Shown: positions 43,441 to 54,714, counted from the stretch's first letter. The stretch is DNA of 64,000 bases from Peromyscus leucopus (GCF_004664715.2 NC_051063.1:67041518-67105517), one strand, 5' to 3'. Notes: generated by a model from the sequence alone, not told the origin. Translations and numbers: made by a program.

Positions 43441-45845
43441 GCAAACTTGTGAGGGTGGAGGACATATTTTCCTGGGCGGGACACTGTCAGCTGATATTTG
43501 CTCCTCCTAAACAGCCAGGGTAATGTTTTTACAAGGTTTTAATGATGTGTCATGCATTCCTACGGCCAAATCTTACTCAGCATGCACAGTGCCATTCTGC
43601 AGAGGACCACACCCAGTCCGCCGAAATGAAGCCTAAAGTCCAGTTCCCTCCCAGGGGTAGAGAAATCCGGAAACCCTACTCAGAGAAGGGAGAGACATAA
43701 AGAGATGTTGGAGGGAGCTGGGGGAGGAGAAAGCATGGCGCTGAACAGGGCTGCCACTCAAGCAAAATGGCCAGGGTTCCCTTCTTTTAAGAGAGACTCT
43801 TAAATTCCAATTACTCTGCCCCCAAAGACCAGTTGAGAATAACCCCAACTGGAGGGAATTAATTTCCTTAGGAATTTCACTGGTGAGAGATTAATGGAGC
43901 CCCCCGCAGAGCAGTGGTAAAGCTGTTAGTACAGGATTTGCACCTGAAGGATACATATTTTAATTTCAGTTCTCAAGCTGCGATAACATCTTCTGAGCTA
44001 CCATAAAAGCATAAATGAGCCCCAATGAGCCCTGCAAGTCTGCTGAGGACCGGCAGCTCACAGCTCCTCAGGAGGAGCCTGGAGCTCACTTGGCCCAGCA
44101 GGACTTCGCCCTACCCCTCCACCCCCCATGCCGCCCCCACAGTTTGGGCACAGAGAGAACAGCCTGGGCTCTTAGCTGGGAAGGGCCTGAACAAGCCTCC
44201 CTCTTGCAGGGTCCTGGAAAGGTGAGGACCAGGTTGACCCAGGCCTCAGCAGAGTCCTGAGGCGGGAGTCTCCTAAAGAGGCCATCCTTGTTCATGCACA
44301 AGTACAGCCATACCTTGTGTGACTGCTTGCCTGAACTGATAATGGGGGTGCCCAAAGGCCGAGGTCCTCCCATGTCCCCTCCAGAGAGTCCTGTAGGGAA
44401 TTTTACCCCACAGTGGACCTTGGGAGGCAGGTCTCACCAAACCATGCAGATACTTTGGACACCACGAGGCCAGACTCCTCCTTAACCTGTGGCCACCCTG
44501 GCAGTCGGACTGCTTGCCTGCCACTCTGACAGCCATTTCTCTTAGCACAGAAGTGAAAGTAGCTGTGAGCAGTCCTCTGGACCCTCAGGAGGAGGAGCTC
44601 CATCTAGGGACAAGACAGCCAATTTCCTCACTCCCTTCTTACGGGAGGTGCTTTTATTGGAGCGCTCGGTGTATAGGCTTGCTATAAAGGTTGTTTATGC
44701 TGTCATAGCTAGATGTTTATTGGTTATATTTCTGCTGCACTTGCTTGAAAAATAATTATTTCCAAAGAAAAGAAGAATTACATATCCAGGAAACTAAATA
44801 AGACTCAGTGTTTATTAGGGACCTCTGACAGCTCTTCAAAAAAAGGGGGAGGGGGGCTTCCGAGCAGCGAATGGACAATTTATGTGCGAGTTTATTTGTA
44901 AAACAGATTTCAAGACATACTTCATCTTGGCTGTGCCAATAAAATGTGTTCCATTTCTTTTCAGGAGCGGGTGCTGTCTGAGGGCTCCAATAATCTGGTT
45001 TCCCCTAAGAAGGTAAGACGGGCTGGATGAGCAGGCGTATCCTCCAGCAGGAGCGTGGGCTGAACATCGGGGCTGTTATGGTGAGGACTGAATGATCAGA
45101 TCCCAAAAGGCCAGCTCCGAACGAATCCATCAGTGAGAACGCAGCTCAGCAATCTTAACTCGGCTGCTGCACTTTCCACAAATTCTTCAGTTAAAACCAT
45201 TTTAAACTCGTTTTTAATGGGTGTACAGTTCTTCCATCCCCAGCCTGCATCCCCATCTTCTCTCTCTACCTAGGCCCAGGAGGAGCTGGGTGGGGTAGAG
45301 CCAGTTTCCAAGCTGCAGGTGACATCAGCCTTCTTCTCTTCAGACTGGAGTGCCTTCGTTGAATGGATTCTCTAAGTCCACTTAGAGAGTCTGGGAAGAA
45401 TAAACACAAACCGCTCCAGGGCTCTGTTGGTTCTTGCTGTATGTCCTGCTGTTTCTTGACCAATGAAGTTTTAATGCCTTCACTGGCCCTTCTCATTCCA
45501 ACCAGCTATATAGATCTTATCCATGTCACCAGGTCTAGACTGTGCATTCGAAAGCATTGCCTGCACAGGGATGGGAGGGGTGGGTGGGAGAAGGAAGAAC
45601 TATTTGCACAATCACTGACACACACATTTCCACACACATAACTACCTTCCAGGAGTCCATGCCCAAGGGACCACCCCAGACACATGGTTCAGGGCACTGT
45701 ATTGGCCTGAGCATGCAAAATTACCTAACGAGTGTTTATATGTGGCTGTGCATTCTGTCTTTACTGAGTCAAAATGTTTTATGTATAAACAGTGTACAAT
45801 GTACGCTCTGAGTCCTTTGAGATTCAGTGTTCTATTCTTCTTTGT
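43441..45845. other. Intergenic repeat-poor sequence
   Basis: 2.4 kb essentially free of SINEs. The part at ~44640-45010 is AT-rich with forkhead/homeodomain-like words (ttgtttatgc, tgtttattgg, aataattattt) and may be regulatory. Open frames around 44015-44600 on both strands overlap each other and look like chance. Confidence 0.45.
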
Positions 45846-45854
45846 AAGTCTTGT

Positions 45855-46003
45855 TTCTTTCTTTCTTTTTTTTAGATAGAATCTCTCAACTACATAGCCC
45901 TGACTGACTTGGAACTCACTATGTAGACTGGGCAGGCTTCAAACTCATGGAGATCTGCCTGCCTCTGTCTCCCAAATTCTGGAATTAAAGGTGTATGTGC
46001 TAG
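45855..46003 (-). repeat. B1 SINE, antisense
   Basis: 'tttagatagaatctctcaactacatagccctgactgacttggaactcactatgtagactgggcaggcttcaaactcatggagatctgcctgcc'. Confidence 0.85.
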
Positions 46004-46039
46004 CTGTAATTTTTGTTTCATATCTACAAAACTAAGGAC

Positions 46040-46500
46040 GTTGGTGAACCTGCCAGCATCACAGGCGCTAGCTTATGGAATGGCTTGAGTCAGGAGTTCC
46101 CCAAAAGCTCCACTATTGGACTCTTTCTTGGTTGCCTGTTCATGTGCTTTGGGAATTGGTTGGAATAACTCCTTCATGGATTCCAAATATGAAGCATTAT
46201 TGAGAGGTGGAGCCTGGTAGGGGACATGCCCTGGAAAGAGATACCTTATTCCTGGTCCTTTTTTTCCCCTCTCTCTTTCGGCTTCCTGGCTGCTACAAGG
46301 TGAGCTGCTAGGCTCCGTCAAGACCCCAGCCCCACCATGATGCACTGCTTCACCAAAGCCTCACAGTGATCACAGGCCTCACAGCAATGGTCCCACTGGA
46401 CCACAGACGTCAACCTCTGAAACCATGAGCCCAAAGCAATCTTTCCTCTTTGGATTTTTTCACTCAGGTATTTATCACAACAGCAAAACACAAACTAACG
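46040..46500 (+). repeat. Old MaLR/MLT-like LTR remnant
   Basis: 'gaggtggagcctggtaggggacatgcc' ... 'ggcttcctggctgctacaaggtgagctgctagg' ... 'gaaaccatgagcccaaagcaatctttcctctttgg' ... 'ggtatttatcacaacagcaaaacacaaactaacgcag' follows the LTR layout of MaLR elements. Assignment is tentative. Confidence 0.5.
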
Positions 46501-46770
46501 CAGCCTGTGGAGTAATTCTTTACAAGGCTAAGAATCTCTAGCCAGCCAAACTCAGGCTAGGTGGCTCAAAGAGTTCACATCCCTGTCAAAACCTTCCAGA
46601 CACAGGGTCCTTCCTACCTTAGCACACTGGCTCTCTGTCCAGAGTTCTCATTTGCTGTGTGGGCTCAGAGATGCCATCTCCCAGAGAAGATCTGGGGAGT
46701 AGCCAGAGAAGACCAGGCACACTTGCCTCCTCCTGTTAGCAGAAAGATTCAGGATAGATATTTATGAGGA

Positions 46771-46772
<2 letters not shown>

Positions 46773-46824
<52 letters not shown>
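46773..46824. repeat. (CA)n microsatellite
   Basis: About 26 uninterrupted CA units. Confidence 0.97.
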
Positions 46825-46826
<2 letters not shown>

Positions 46827-47009
46827 CATGATTCTCTATGTAGCAGATGCTGTCCTAGCCTGGAAATCAGATCCACTGAGTTGAATTGAGTCCATGATCT
46901 CAGTCATCGTTGCCATATTCCTCGAACATCCACTACACCCACAAGGGTTTCCTCCCTAATACACAAGAGATGTTTCTCTTGGGTACAAGAAGAGAGACAA
47001 AGGCTTCTT

Positions 47010-47205
47010 CTTTCAATCCTAGGACTAGAATCCAGGGCTTCAGCATCCTAGGCAAACACTATATCACTGAGCTACAAATCCAGCCATCTTACCCTGTGAG
47101 ATAGGCCTTACTTCCAAGTTGCCCAGGATGGCACTGAACACTCAATCCTCCTGCCTCTGCCTCCTGGGTACATAGCATTTCAGGCTTGTGCCACCCGGCT
47201 TAAGG
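47010..47205 (-). repeat. ID/B4 and B1 remnants, antisense
   Basis: 'cctaggactagaatccagggcttcagcatcctaggcaaacactatatcactgagctac' (ID-like) followed by 'gttgcccaggatggcactgaacactcaatcctcctgcctctgcc' (B1-like). Confidence 0.65.
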
Positions 47206-47228
47206 AATGCTGATCATTTGCTACTTTT

Positions 47229-47312
47229 TTTTTTAAATTTTCCGGAGCTGAGGACCGAACCCAGGGCCTTGCGCTTGCAAGGCAAGCGCTCTACCACTGA
47301 GCTAAATCCCCA
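47229..47312 (-). mobile_element. Young ID SINE with 16-bp target-site duplication
   Basis: On the minus strand, ttggggatttagctcagtgg...gcgcaaggccctgggttcggtcctcagctccgg with an A-rich tail; A and B boxes intact. Flanked by identical 16-mers atcatttgctactttt at 47213-47228 and 47313-47328. The low divergence points to a recent insertion. Confidence 0.93.
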
Positions 47313-47650
47313 ATCATTTGCTACTTTTAATCATTGTCACCTGAACTCCTACTCACCCTGAGCTCCCGAGGAGTCTGGTGGGCAGAGTGGGCAGGAATGC
47401 GTGGTCCTTAGCCCTCTTCATCCAACTCCATGGCCCCTGAAACGGCACCATTGACTGACAGAAGTGTGGAGGATCAGGGAGGCGGTGCCATCCGATGACC
47501 TGGGAGATGTTTGGACCTGATTCACCCCCAAAGCATACCCATGGGAAGCTCTCCAGACTGGAGCCCCACTCTGTATTTAAACAGCCAGGATGTTTTCTGT
47601 GGTTTTGTTCTGGAAAACCACTACTGACTAAGATCCTTCTTCAAGAACGA

Positions 47651-47797
47651 CAAAAAAAAAAAAAAAAAAAAAAAAAAAACAAGCACCAGGCAAGACAGCC
47701 CAGGCCTGTGATCCCAGCAATCAGGTAGAGGTGCGAGCAGTCTGAGGCCAGGGCAGGTAACATGAGGCCTTTTCTCAGAAAAAAAAAAAAAAAAAAG
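47651..47797 (+). repeat. A-run followed by B1/B4-like SINE
   Basis: A run of ~29 A, then 'gcaccaggcaagacagcccaggcctgtgatcccagcaatcagg...' and a second A-run of 18. Confidence 0.7.
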
Positions 47798-47944
47798 CAA
47801 ACAGGATAAGGGCTGAAAAGGGCGGTGAGGAACTGCTACTCCTTTAGAAGCCCTTCATTGACTTCCCAGCTCTCATACCACTGCTTACAGCGGCCTCTAC
47901 TCAGACACATAAAAATACAAATCATTTTCCTTTTGAATGAGCAG

Positions 47945-48065
47945 AAAAGGCTCATTAAACCCTTATAATCCCACTCAAAAGGGAGAGGCAGGAGGATCAG
48001 GAGTTCAAGGCCAACCTCCATTATGTAATGAGTTTGAAGCCAGCTTAGGCTATAAAAAAATGAGG
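47945..48065 (+). repeat. B1/B4-like SINE, degenerate
   Basis: 'cccttataatcccactcaaaagggagaggcaggaggatcaggagttcaaggccaacctccattatgtaatgag'. Confidence 0.65.
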
Positions 48066-48069
48066 GAAC

Positions 48070-48690
48070 CCCACAAAGCTCAGCAAGAGAGGAAGGAAGA
48101 AGATGATAATTTTAAGACTGTGCTGTCTCTAATAGCCCCGGAGTATGTCTAAATACATGAATTGCTATGTAATCGTCTCCCATTCTTGAGACTAAGTTGC
48201 TTAGTTCCTGACAGCCACACACTCAGAGATGGCTCTGAGGTGCACCTGAGTGGGAGACATTACCCATCGCGTGCTTGGGAATAGGTTTTTGTTTAACCCA
48301 AGAAATGTTTCAATCAAACATTTCGCTTTCACTATTACCAGTAGTTACCTTTCTAGGCTTAGAGACGGATGGGTAGGGCCCCCAGATGGGTGGTCTTTTT
48401 CTTCATGAAGCTGAGGGAAAGAGCAGTGCCCAGCCCTCTGCTGGGTCTAGTCCACTGTAGAGAGCCAGGACAGTGACTGTTCCTCTGGTCATCAAGTCCA
48501 TCAGAAGTCTGGCTTTGAGCAAGCAGCAGTTACCCTAGGAGCGGATAGCAAGAGGCCCGGAGCTGCCTACAGCCTTGAGGGGCTTCAGGAGCCTGCTACT
48601 CAACTCCTCTCCTCCACACCAGAGCCGCATCTGGCCCGTCTTCTAAGCCAATTTTGTTTTGTTTTATTTTTTAATATAATGCTGGGGATT
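48070..48690. other. Intergenic unique sequence
   Basis: No gene or clear repeat. The final bases (gctggggattgaaagcaggacctt) belong to an antisense ID/B4 remnant that continues after the B1 insertion. Confidence 0.45.
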
Positions 48691-48704
48691 GAAAGCAGGA
48701 CCTT

Positions 48705-48849
48705 ACCAGGCGGTGGTGGCCTTTAATCCCAGCACTCGGGAGGCAGAGCCAGGCGGATCTCTGTGAGTTCGAGGCCAGCCTGGACTACCAAGTGAATTCC
48801 AGGACAGGTGCAAAGCTACACAGAGAAACCCTGTCTCAGAAAACCAAAA

Positions 48850-48880
<31 letters not shown>

Positions 48881-48970
48881 ATGGAAGGAAGGAAGAAAGA
48901 AAGAAAGAAGGAAAGAAAGAAAGAAAGGAAGGAAGGAAGGAAGGAAGGAAGGAAGGAAGGAAGGAAGGAA

Positions 48971-49022
<52 letters not shown>
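48705..49022 (+). mobile_element. B1 SINE with hugely expanded microsatellite tail and 14-bp TSD
   Basis: B1 (48705-48845) is followed by (AAAT)n to ~48882, then (GGAA)n and (GAAA)n to ~49022. The target duplication gaaagcaggacctt is at 48691-48704 and again at 49023-49036, beyond the microsatellites, so all three arrays arose inside the B1 tail. The host is an older antisense ID-type remnant. Frames here encode only repeats. Confidence 0.92.
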
Positions 49023-49027
<5 letters not shown>

Positions 49028-49109
49028 CAGGACCTTGGGCACACAAAGGCAAATGCTATGCCCCTAACTCTATATGTTTGTGTCATTTAATTTTGAATAG
49101 TAACTGGGT

Positions 49110-49327
49110 TTTTTGTGTGTTTTTAAGTTTTATTGTGTGTATGGGTGTTTTTCTTGCTTGTATTGCCTGTGCACCATATACCTGCCTGGTACTCTCAGAA
49201 GTCAGAGTCAGATTTTCTGGGATTGGAGTTATAGACAACTGTGAGCCTCCATGTGGATGCTGGGAATCAAAACTAGATTCTCTGGAAGAGCAGCCTGTAC
49301 TCTTAACCACTGAGCCAATTCTCTAGG
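49110..49327 (-). repeat. B3/B2 SINE, antisense
   Basis: 'attgtgtgtatgggtg...ctcagaagtcagagtcag...gttatagacaactgtgagcctccatgtggatgctgggaatcaaaactagattctctggaagagcagcctgtactcttaaccactgagcc'. Confidence 0.88.
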
Positions 49328-49331
49328 CCAG

Positions 49332-49547
49332 TTTGTTGTTTTGTTTTGTTTTGTTTTGTTTTAATTATGTATACGGGTGGGGTATGTGCACATGAGTGCA
49401 GTGCCCTCAGAGGCCAGAGGCATCAGATTCCCCTGGAGCTGGAGTTACAGGCAGTTATAATCCATTGGACCTGGGTGCTGGGAACTGAATTCAGCTCCTC
49501 TACAAGAGCAGTACGGGGTCTTAACACTGAGCCATCTGTCCAGTCCC
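49332..49547 (-). repeat. B3/B2 SINE, antisense, after a (GTTTT)n tract
   Basis: (gtttt)n at ~49337-49361, then 'aattatgtatacgggtggggtatgtgcacatgagtgcagtgccctcagaggccagagg' to 'cttaacactgagccatctgtcc'. Confidence 0.88.
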
Positions 49548-49869
49548 CCAGTTTTATTTCTTTGTCCCAAATTCTCTGACCATCTTCCTAGACTCGTGGA
49601 GACCAAAAGGAATCTCACCAATTTGATGGAAATCTCTATTTTCTGATTTCTCTACACTGTAAATCACGGCACCAGAGTGACACTGCAAATGACCAGACCC
49701 CCTCTTGGGGTAGTGAGTCACAGATGTATCCCTCGTCACCCAGTTCTCTCTCCTCGAGAATTGGGTTATAATATTATCATCCCTTATCCAGAGCTGTTAT
49801 TATTGGGTATAACTGTATTTATCCTACAGAAATATGTCCTTTTACGATGGGATATAAATATTAACTAAC

Positions 49870-50720
49870 GGCGTCTGACATGCCTGGTCACCAGCACAGC
49901 TGGGAGAGGCGGGGGTCCCAGAGAATCCAGCCTTATCCTTAAATGAAATGTTCTCTTTTAAGAGATGCCTGCAATCTTTAACATTATTTAGCAATCTCTT
50001 CAGGGAAGGTTCATCTCTTAGTTACCTGAGATGTGGAATGTGGCTTTGCATGTCTTTGATTTTGCTTTATAATTTCAAATAGTCAGGAAATATTGCATTC
50101 TCTGGCAATCAATTTATTTTGATTGATAAAAAGGGGTTAATAAAAACTCCCTTAGAAATAAAAGGCAGGTGAATAGCGATATATCTTTCCTGGTGCCTTC
50201 TCTCGGCTGTGCATAAAGAGAGCAAGCTCTTTACTCCTCCTCCATAAGTCTTCTCCCCTTATTTTCTATACCTAGTGAGTCATTTATAATCCTTATTATT
50301 TCCAACCCACATGTGAACACAGCATCAGTCATATTTCCACATGCTAGAGCTTTTCCTTGACTATGCTGAGAGAGCCGAAAGGCAAAAACACCCCATAATT
50401 TATATGAAAATGCATGCCCAAAATGCATTATCCAACATAACTAATGTGACTTCGGATCCTTGCAAGTGAAAAAATTTAGGACAAAATATAAAACCTTGTG
50501 CTAAAGTTCCCATCTATTCCTGAAAGCCAAGTACAACCCAGAAAGCATATGGGCATATGGCATTTGACAAACGTCACCCACTGATGAAAGCCAGGGCTAG
50601 GTTAAAAGGAGATATAATTAATGCAGTCCACTCAAATATGAAGCTATTGATTTTGGAAGGCACATTTGTGATGGATATTCTTATTTCTTGACAGCATCTG
50701 TGAAGAAAATTCAAGGCTTA
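49870..50720. promoter_or_regulatory. Candidate conserved non-coding regulatory block
   Basis: About 850 bp with no SINE, AT-rich but complex. It is dense in words typical of developmental enhancers: tttgcatgtctttgattttgc, caatcaatttattttgattgat, ggttaataaaaa, gagtcatttataatcc, aaatgcatgcccaaaatgcattatcc. No coding frame. This is an impression from composition only. Confidence 0.35.
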
Positions 50721-50724
50721 CCTC

Positions 50725-51055
50725 CTGTGTGTAGGGGGTGTCCGCTGTGATGCTATGGGACAATGACACACACCCAACACACCTTATGACTCCTATACAT
50801 CTCCAGTCTGCACAGGTCATAGAGTTCCTCAGATGTTAAATCTGAACTCTTTGGGGGTCACCTTGCCAAGCGTATTTCCAATGTCAGAAAATGTTTTAGG
50901 TGATTAGCTAACTCACAAAGGTCTTCAGGAGTGCTGTAACACCCGGGACTGTTTGTGATTCTGAGATTTGTTGGAATGAAGTGTTCCTGGTCATGAGGAG
51001 TGAGTGCAGTTAAACAACCTTGTATGGAGTCTTGCCAGAAGTGAAAGTAGCTTAA
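50725..51055. other. Intergenic unique sequence
   Basis: No recognised repeat or gene. Confidence 0.4.
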
Positions 51056-51060
51056 AAGCT

Positions 51061-51462
51061 GTGTTGGTTGGGTTCTTTTGGTCAACTTGACACAAGCTAG
51101 GGTCATCTGGGAAGCTGAGGAACCATCTCTATCAGATTGATCTGTAGGCAAGTGTGGGAGGGCATTTTCTTGATTAAGGATTGCTGTGGGAGGACACAGC
51201 CCACTGGGAGCAGTGCTACCACTGGGCAGGTGGTCCTGAGTTGTATAACAAAGCAGGTTGAAGAAGCCATAGGGAGCAAGCCAGTAAGCAGCGTTCCTCC
51301 ATAGCCTCTGCTTCAGTTCCTACCTCCCGGTTTTCATCTTGACAACTTGCTCTGGCTCCCTGGGAGGTGAGAGTGTAAGCTGAAAGGAACCTTATCCTCC
51401 CCTAAGTTTATTTCCAGGCATGTTGTTTGATCCCAGCAATAGGAAGGCAAACTAGAACAAAA
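51061..51462 (+). repeat. Rodent interspersed repeat, 'gtcaacttgacac' family
   Basis: 'tgttggttgggttcttttggtcaacttgacacaagctagggtcatctgggaagctgagg' through 'gagcaagccagtaagcagcgttcctccatagcctctgcttcag' to 'atcccagcaataggaagg'. Confidence 0.8.
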
Positions 51463-51479
51463 GCCAAGACAAAAGGCTC

Positions 51480-52300
51480 ACAGCTAGAGGTCAAACACGT
51501 GAGAGGCTGAGGCAGGAGGATTACCAGGCTGCAGTGTGAGACATTGTCTGGAAAAAAACAAAGAAACAAACAAACAAAAACTTGATCTAAAATGGCATAG
51601 GAAGAAAGTCATGTCCTTCCTCTGCACAAGCTGACCACCGGGTTGACTTAGGAGGGCAGTTTCAGATCTAACCCTCTTGGATGGAATGCCTGTGGCACTG
51701 AGAGAACACAGCCAAAGACTAGGCTAGAAGTGAGTACAAAGTATCAGGCCACCAGAGTGCATCCCAACCAGTTTCCATTTAGCCACTTTTGAGTGACTGT
51801 GTGCATAGCAGATGCAGGGATAAAGACCAACTCAGGCATGCCATGTCCTCTCATTTAATATTCTAGCAGTATCTGAGCCACGTGGATGCATATGGTCCAA
51901 AGAGCAGGCCACACTGATAAGACCAACAGGATAAAGTGGAGCCTGGCAAGCAAAGGGCTGCACACTGAAGCACTGGCCAGCTTCAGGCTTGGGAGGGAGG
52001 AACAGGGGCAGGAAAGCAGTGACCCGCTAGATTGAGAGATGAAAGCTCTCAGTGAAGAATCCCCTCCTGCTCTGGGACCACAGCTGGGAGAGAAATGGAG
52101 CTGTTTTAAGTTTCTTCAAACCCACTTGTTTTCAGAAAGATCTGCAGCTCAGTAAAGAGGCTTCACATCAGACCCGAAGCCCACAGAACAGCAGAAAGTA
52201 GGAAAGGGTATAGTTTACAATCAGATGTGTTACTTGATCCTTACACAGGCCTAGGCATCACTGTGCCTTGGCTCCTTCCTTTTCCCCTTCCCACCTCTTT
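51480..52300. other. Intergenic sequence, mostly unique
   Basis: A short B1/B4-like scrap at ~51495-51575 ends in (caaa)n. The rest is unrecognised. Confidence 0.4.
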
Positions 52301-52302
52301 CT

Positions 52303-52442
52303 TTCTTTTAGAGACAGTTTCCTGTATCCCAGCAGGCTGGTCTAAGACTCACTAAGTAGCAGAGGATGACCTTGGATTGCTATCCCCCTGCCTCCACTTC
52401 CTACTGCTGGAATTACAGGTGTGGCCACCATGCGTGCCTGGT
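52303..52442 (-). repeat. B1 SINE, antisense
   Basis: 'tagagacagtttcctgtatccc...gctggtctaagactcactaagtagcagaggatgaccttgg...tgctggaattacaggtgtggccacc'. Confidence 0.75.
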
Positions 52443-52444
52443 TT

Positions 52445-53123
52445 TGTTTTGTTTGTTTGTTTGTTGTTTGTTTAAATCTAAACAGGAGGATAGTCCCGAT
52501 GTGTCATGTGTGGATATAGTGAAGTCAAAGATGCCAAAATGAGTAAGTAACATAGTGTGCATTTAGGAGAGTTCATTCCTGAGTGCCTACTGTATACTTG
52601 GCCCTGGCCAATGGGAAACAATCAGTTTGTGATGTGGGAGTGGGATTTAAGACATAGGACCCTCAATCAGCAAATAAGAAAACCACTGCACAGTGACCAG
52701 TATCAGAGAGCTGAGGCCACTCAGGGGACCAGGGTGGCCGCTGTGGGTCAGGTAGTCAGACAAAGTTCCTCTGAGGAAGGGACAATCAGTTAAAACCTAA
52801 AAACTGAGAGAGAGGACCAGGTGCCGTGTGGAGAAGGGAGGAATCTTCAGAAAAGATGATGTCATCATCATATCTCAAAAAATTGTGAGCTCCAATGGTA
52901 AAAGAGCTTTATACTGAACCCCCAAAGAAGAGCTGAAATAAGAGGACAAGAACATTATTAAATGCCCTCTGCAAGCCAGACTCCATGCTAGTAGACAATG
53001 AACATGTGATCTTTCACCTCTCAGTAGGAAGGGTGAGGTGGCAGCTCTTTTTCTAAAAAAAGCCATTGGAGTTTGGGGTTGGGGGATGGAAGTAACGACT
53101 TAGCAAGAGAGCTGCATCCAAGT

Positions 53124-53125
<2 letters not shown>
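52445..53125. other. Intergenic unique sequence
   Basis: Begins with a (gttt)n stretch; nothing else recognised. Confidence 0.4.
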
Positions 53126-53126
<1 letters not shown>

Positions 53127-53176
<50 letters not shown>

Positions 53177-53350
53177 AGCAAGGTGGCTCAGTGGGTGAAA
53201 GTAGTTGCTGTCCAAGTCTGGAGACCTGAAGTGGATCTCCAGAACCCATGGGAGATGCAGAGAACTGACTACTGAAAGTAGTCCTCTGACCTCCACACAT
53301 CTGTGGAGAGACTTATTCACCTGAACTCATGCGCACATCATGCACGTATA
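53127..53350 (+). repeat. (CA)n microsatellite followed by a B2/B3 SINE
   Basis: About 24 CA units (53127-53174), then 'cagcaaggtggctcagtgggtgaaagtagttgctgtcc...gacctgaagtggatctccagaacccatgg...agtcctctgacctccacac'. Confidence 0.85.
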
Positions 53351-53404
53351 GTAATAAATAAGTAAATATGTAAACATCCAAACATAAAAATTTAAATGAA
53401 AAAC

Positions 53405-53910
53405 AAAGACCTTGGATAGATAATTTTCCAAAGAAGATAAACGGATGGCCAATAAGCACCTGAGATGATCAGCTTCATTAGTTATTAGGGAATAGAAATC
53501 AAAGCATTTTGACATAGCATTCCGCCCATCAGAGTGGCTGTCGGCAAGAGTACCATGTATCAGATGACAAACGAAGAAATGGAAACTCTTGTGCTTTGTT
53601 GGCAGGAATGGAAAACATTTGCAGCCACAACCAAAAGTTGTGCTTCAAAAAGAAAGAAAGATCAGTTACCCACTAGCCAGCGATTCTTCTTCCAGAAATA
53701 TACATCAGGTAACTGAAGCAGGGGGCACCTGTGTTTTCTAGCGGCATTTTCCCACAAAATGGAAAAACATGGAAGCAAGCCAGGCACCCAGTGATGGATG
53801 AACGCATACACATTGGGTAATTGACCCATAGAATGAATGTGGTTCTGCCTCAGGAAGGAGGAAATGTCGACACACGGTACAGCGCTGATGAACTTGAAAG
53901 CATTCGTACT
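53405..53910 (+). mobile_element. Old LINE-1 3' region
   Basis: 'gataattttccaaagaagataaacggatggccaataagcacctgag...ttagttattagggaatagaaatcaaagcattttgac' and 'cacccagtgatggatgaacgcatac' are degraded L1 ORF2 3' / UTR sequence. Confidence 0.8.
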
Positions 53911-53987
53911 CAGCAGAGCCGCTACACAGATCCAGATACTCTGACTCCAATTATGTCAGGTACCAAGGCTGGTCAGATTTACAGGCA

Positions 53988-54115
53988 GCCTGGCATGGTG
54001 GTGCACAACTGTCATTTCTACACTTAGCGAGGGAGAGGCAAGAGGATCACTCTGAGTTTGAGTCCAGCCAGGACTACATAGTGAGGCCCGGTTCCAAACC
54101 AAGCAAACAAGCACA
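53988..54115 (+). repeat. B1/B4-like SINE
   Basis: 'gcctggcatggtggtgcacaactgtcatttctacacttagcgagggagaggcaagaggatcactctgagtttgagtccagcc'. Confidence 0.75.
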
Positions 54116-54211
54116 AGCTTACAAAGACAATAGAAAGTGGGTGGCAAAGGGAGTCAGTTTTTATGGGGCCATTTTCAGCTGGGGGAGATGAGTTATTTTG
54201 GAGATGGGCAG

Positions 54212-54714
54212 TGTTAGAATTCCTAGCCACTCCCCCAGCTACATGACTGTGATTGTGGTGTGCTGGCAAGATGCTTAATCATCCCCAGGCCTTAAATCCT
54301 ACTAATCCGTGAGCTCTGTGATCACGTAATTTGCACACAGCGTGAACATGTAATCTATGCGCATGCGTGGTGTAGCTACATAAGTTCATATGCGCATGTG
54401 CGGCAGGGAGGTGAGGTACCTATAAAAGCGGGTTTCACTTATTCCCTCCTCCCCCTTCCTACACGGTCATTCCCCATAGGCCTCAGCACATCCTTTCTGT
54501 TCCCTTCCCTTAAAAAATCTCTGTGAGTTCGAGGCCAGCCTGGGCTACCAAGTGAGTTCCAGGAGAGGCACAAAGCTACACAGAGAAACCCTGTCTCGAA
54601 AAACCAAAAAAAAAAAAAAAATTCTTATAGTGGATTTTGTTGTACCTCGTGGCTTTTCTCGCACGGTAAACAGTGCCACTTAATGAATAACATTGTGACG
54701 CTTAATAAATAACA
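54212..54714 (+). mobile_element. Solo LTR, IAP/ERVK-like, family A copy 2, with nested B1
   Basis: Begins TGTTAGAATTCCTAGCCAC and ends AATAACA, flanked by GGCAG at 54207-54211 and 54715-54719. A TATA box (ctataaaagcgg) lies at ~54421. The start parallels the LTR at 42176 (TGATAGGAATTCCAACCAC; later ggcaagatgcttaatcatcccc vs ggcaggacacttagtcatctcc). A truncated B1 occupies 54517-54620. No internal viral genes. Confidence 0.82.
54517..54620 (+). mobile_element. 5'-truncated B1 SINE nested in the LTR
   Basis: Starts mid-B1 at atctctgtgagttcgaggcc and ends accctgtctcg plus poly(A), interrupting the LTR polyadenylation region. Confidence 0.9.

Noticed and set aside
48703..49086. 127-codon minus-strand frame rich in FLS repeats
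   Set aside because: It translates a B1 and (GAAA)n/(GGAA)n microsatellites; similar low-complexity frames at 2385-2573, 8865-9167, 32102-32404 and 36844-37286 were rejected for the same reason.
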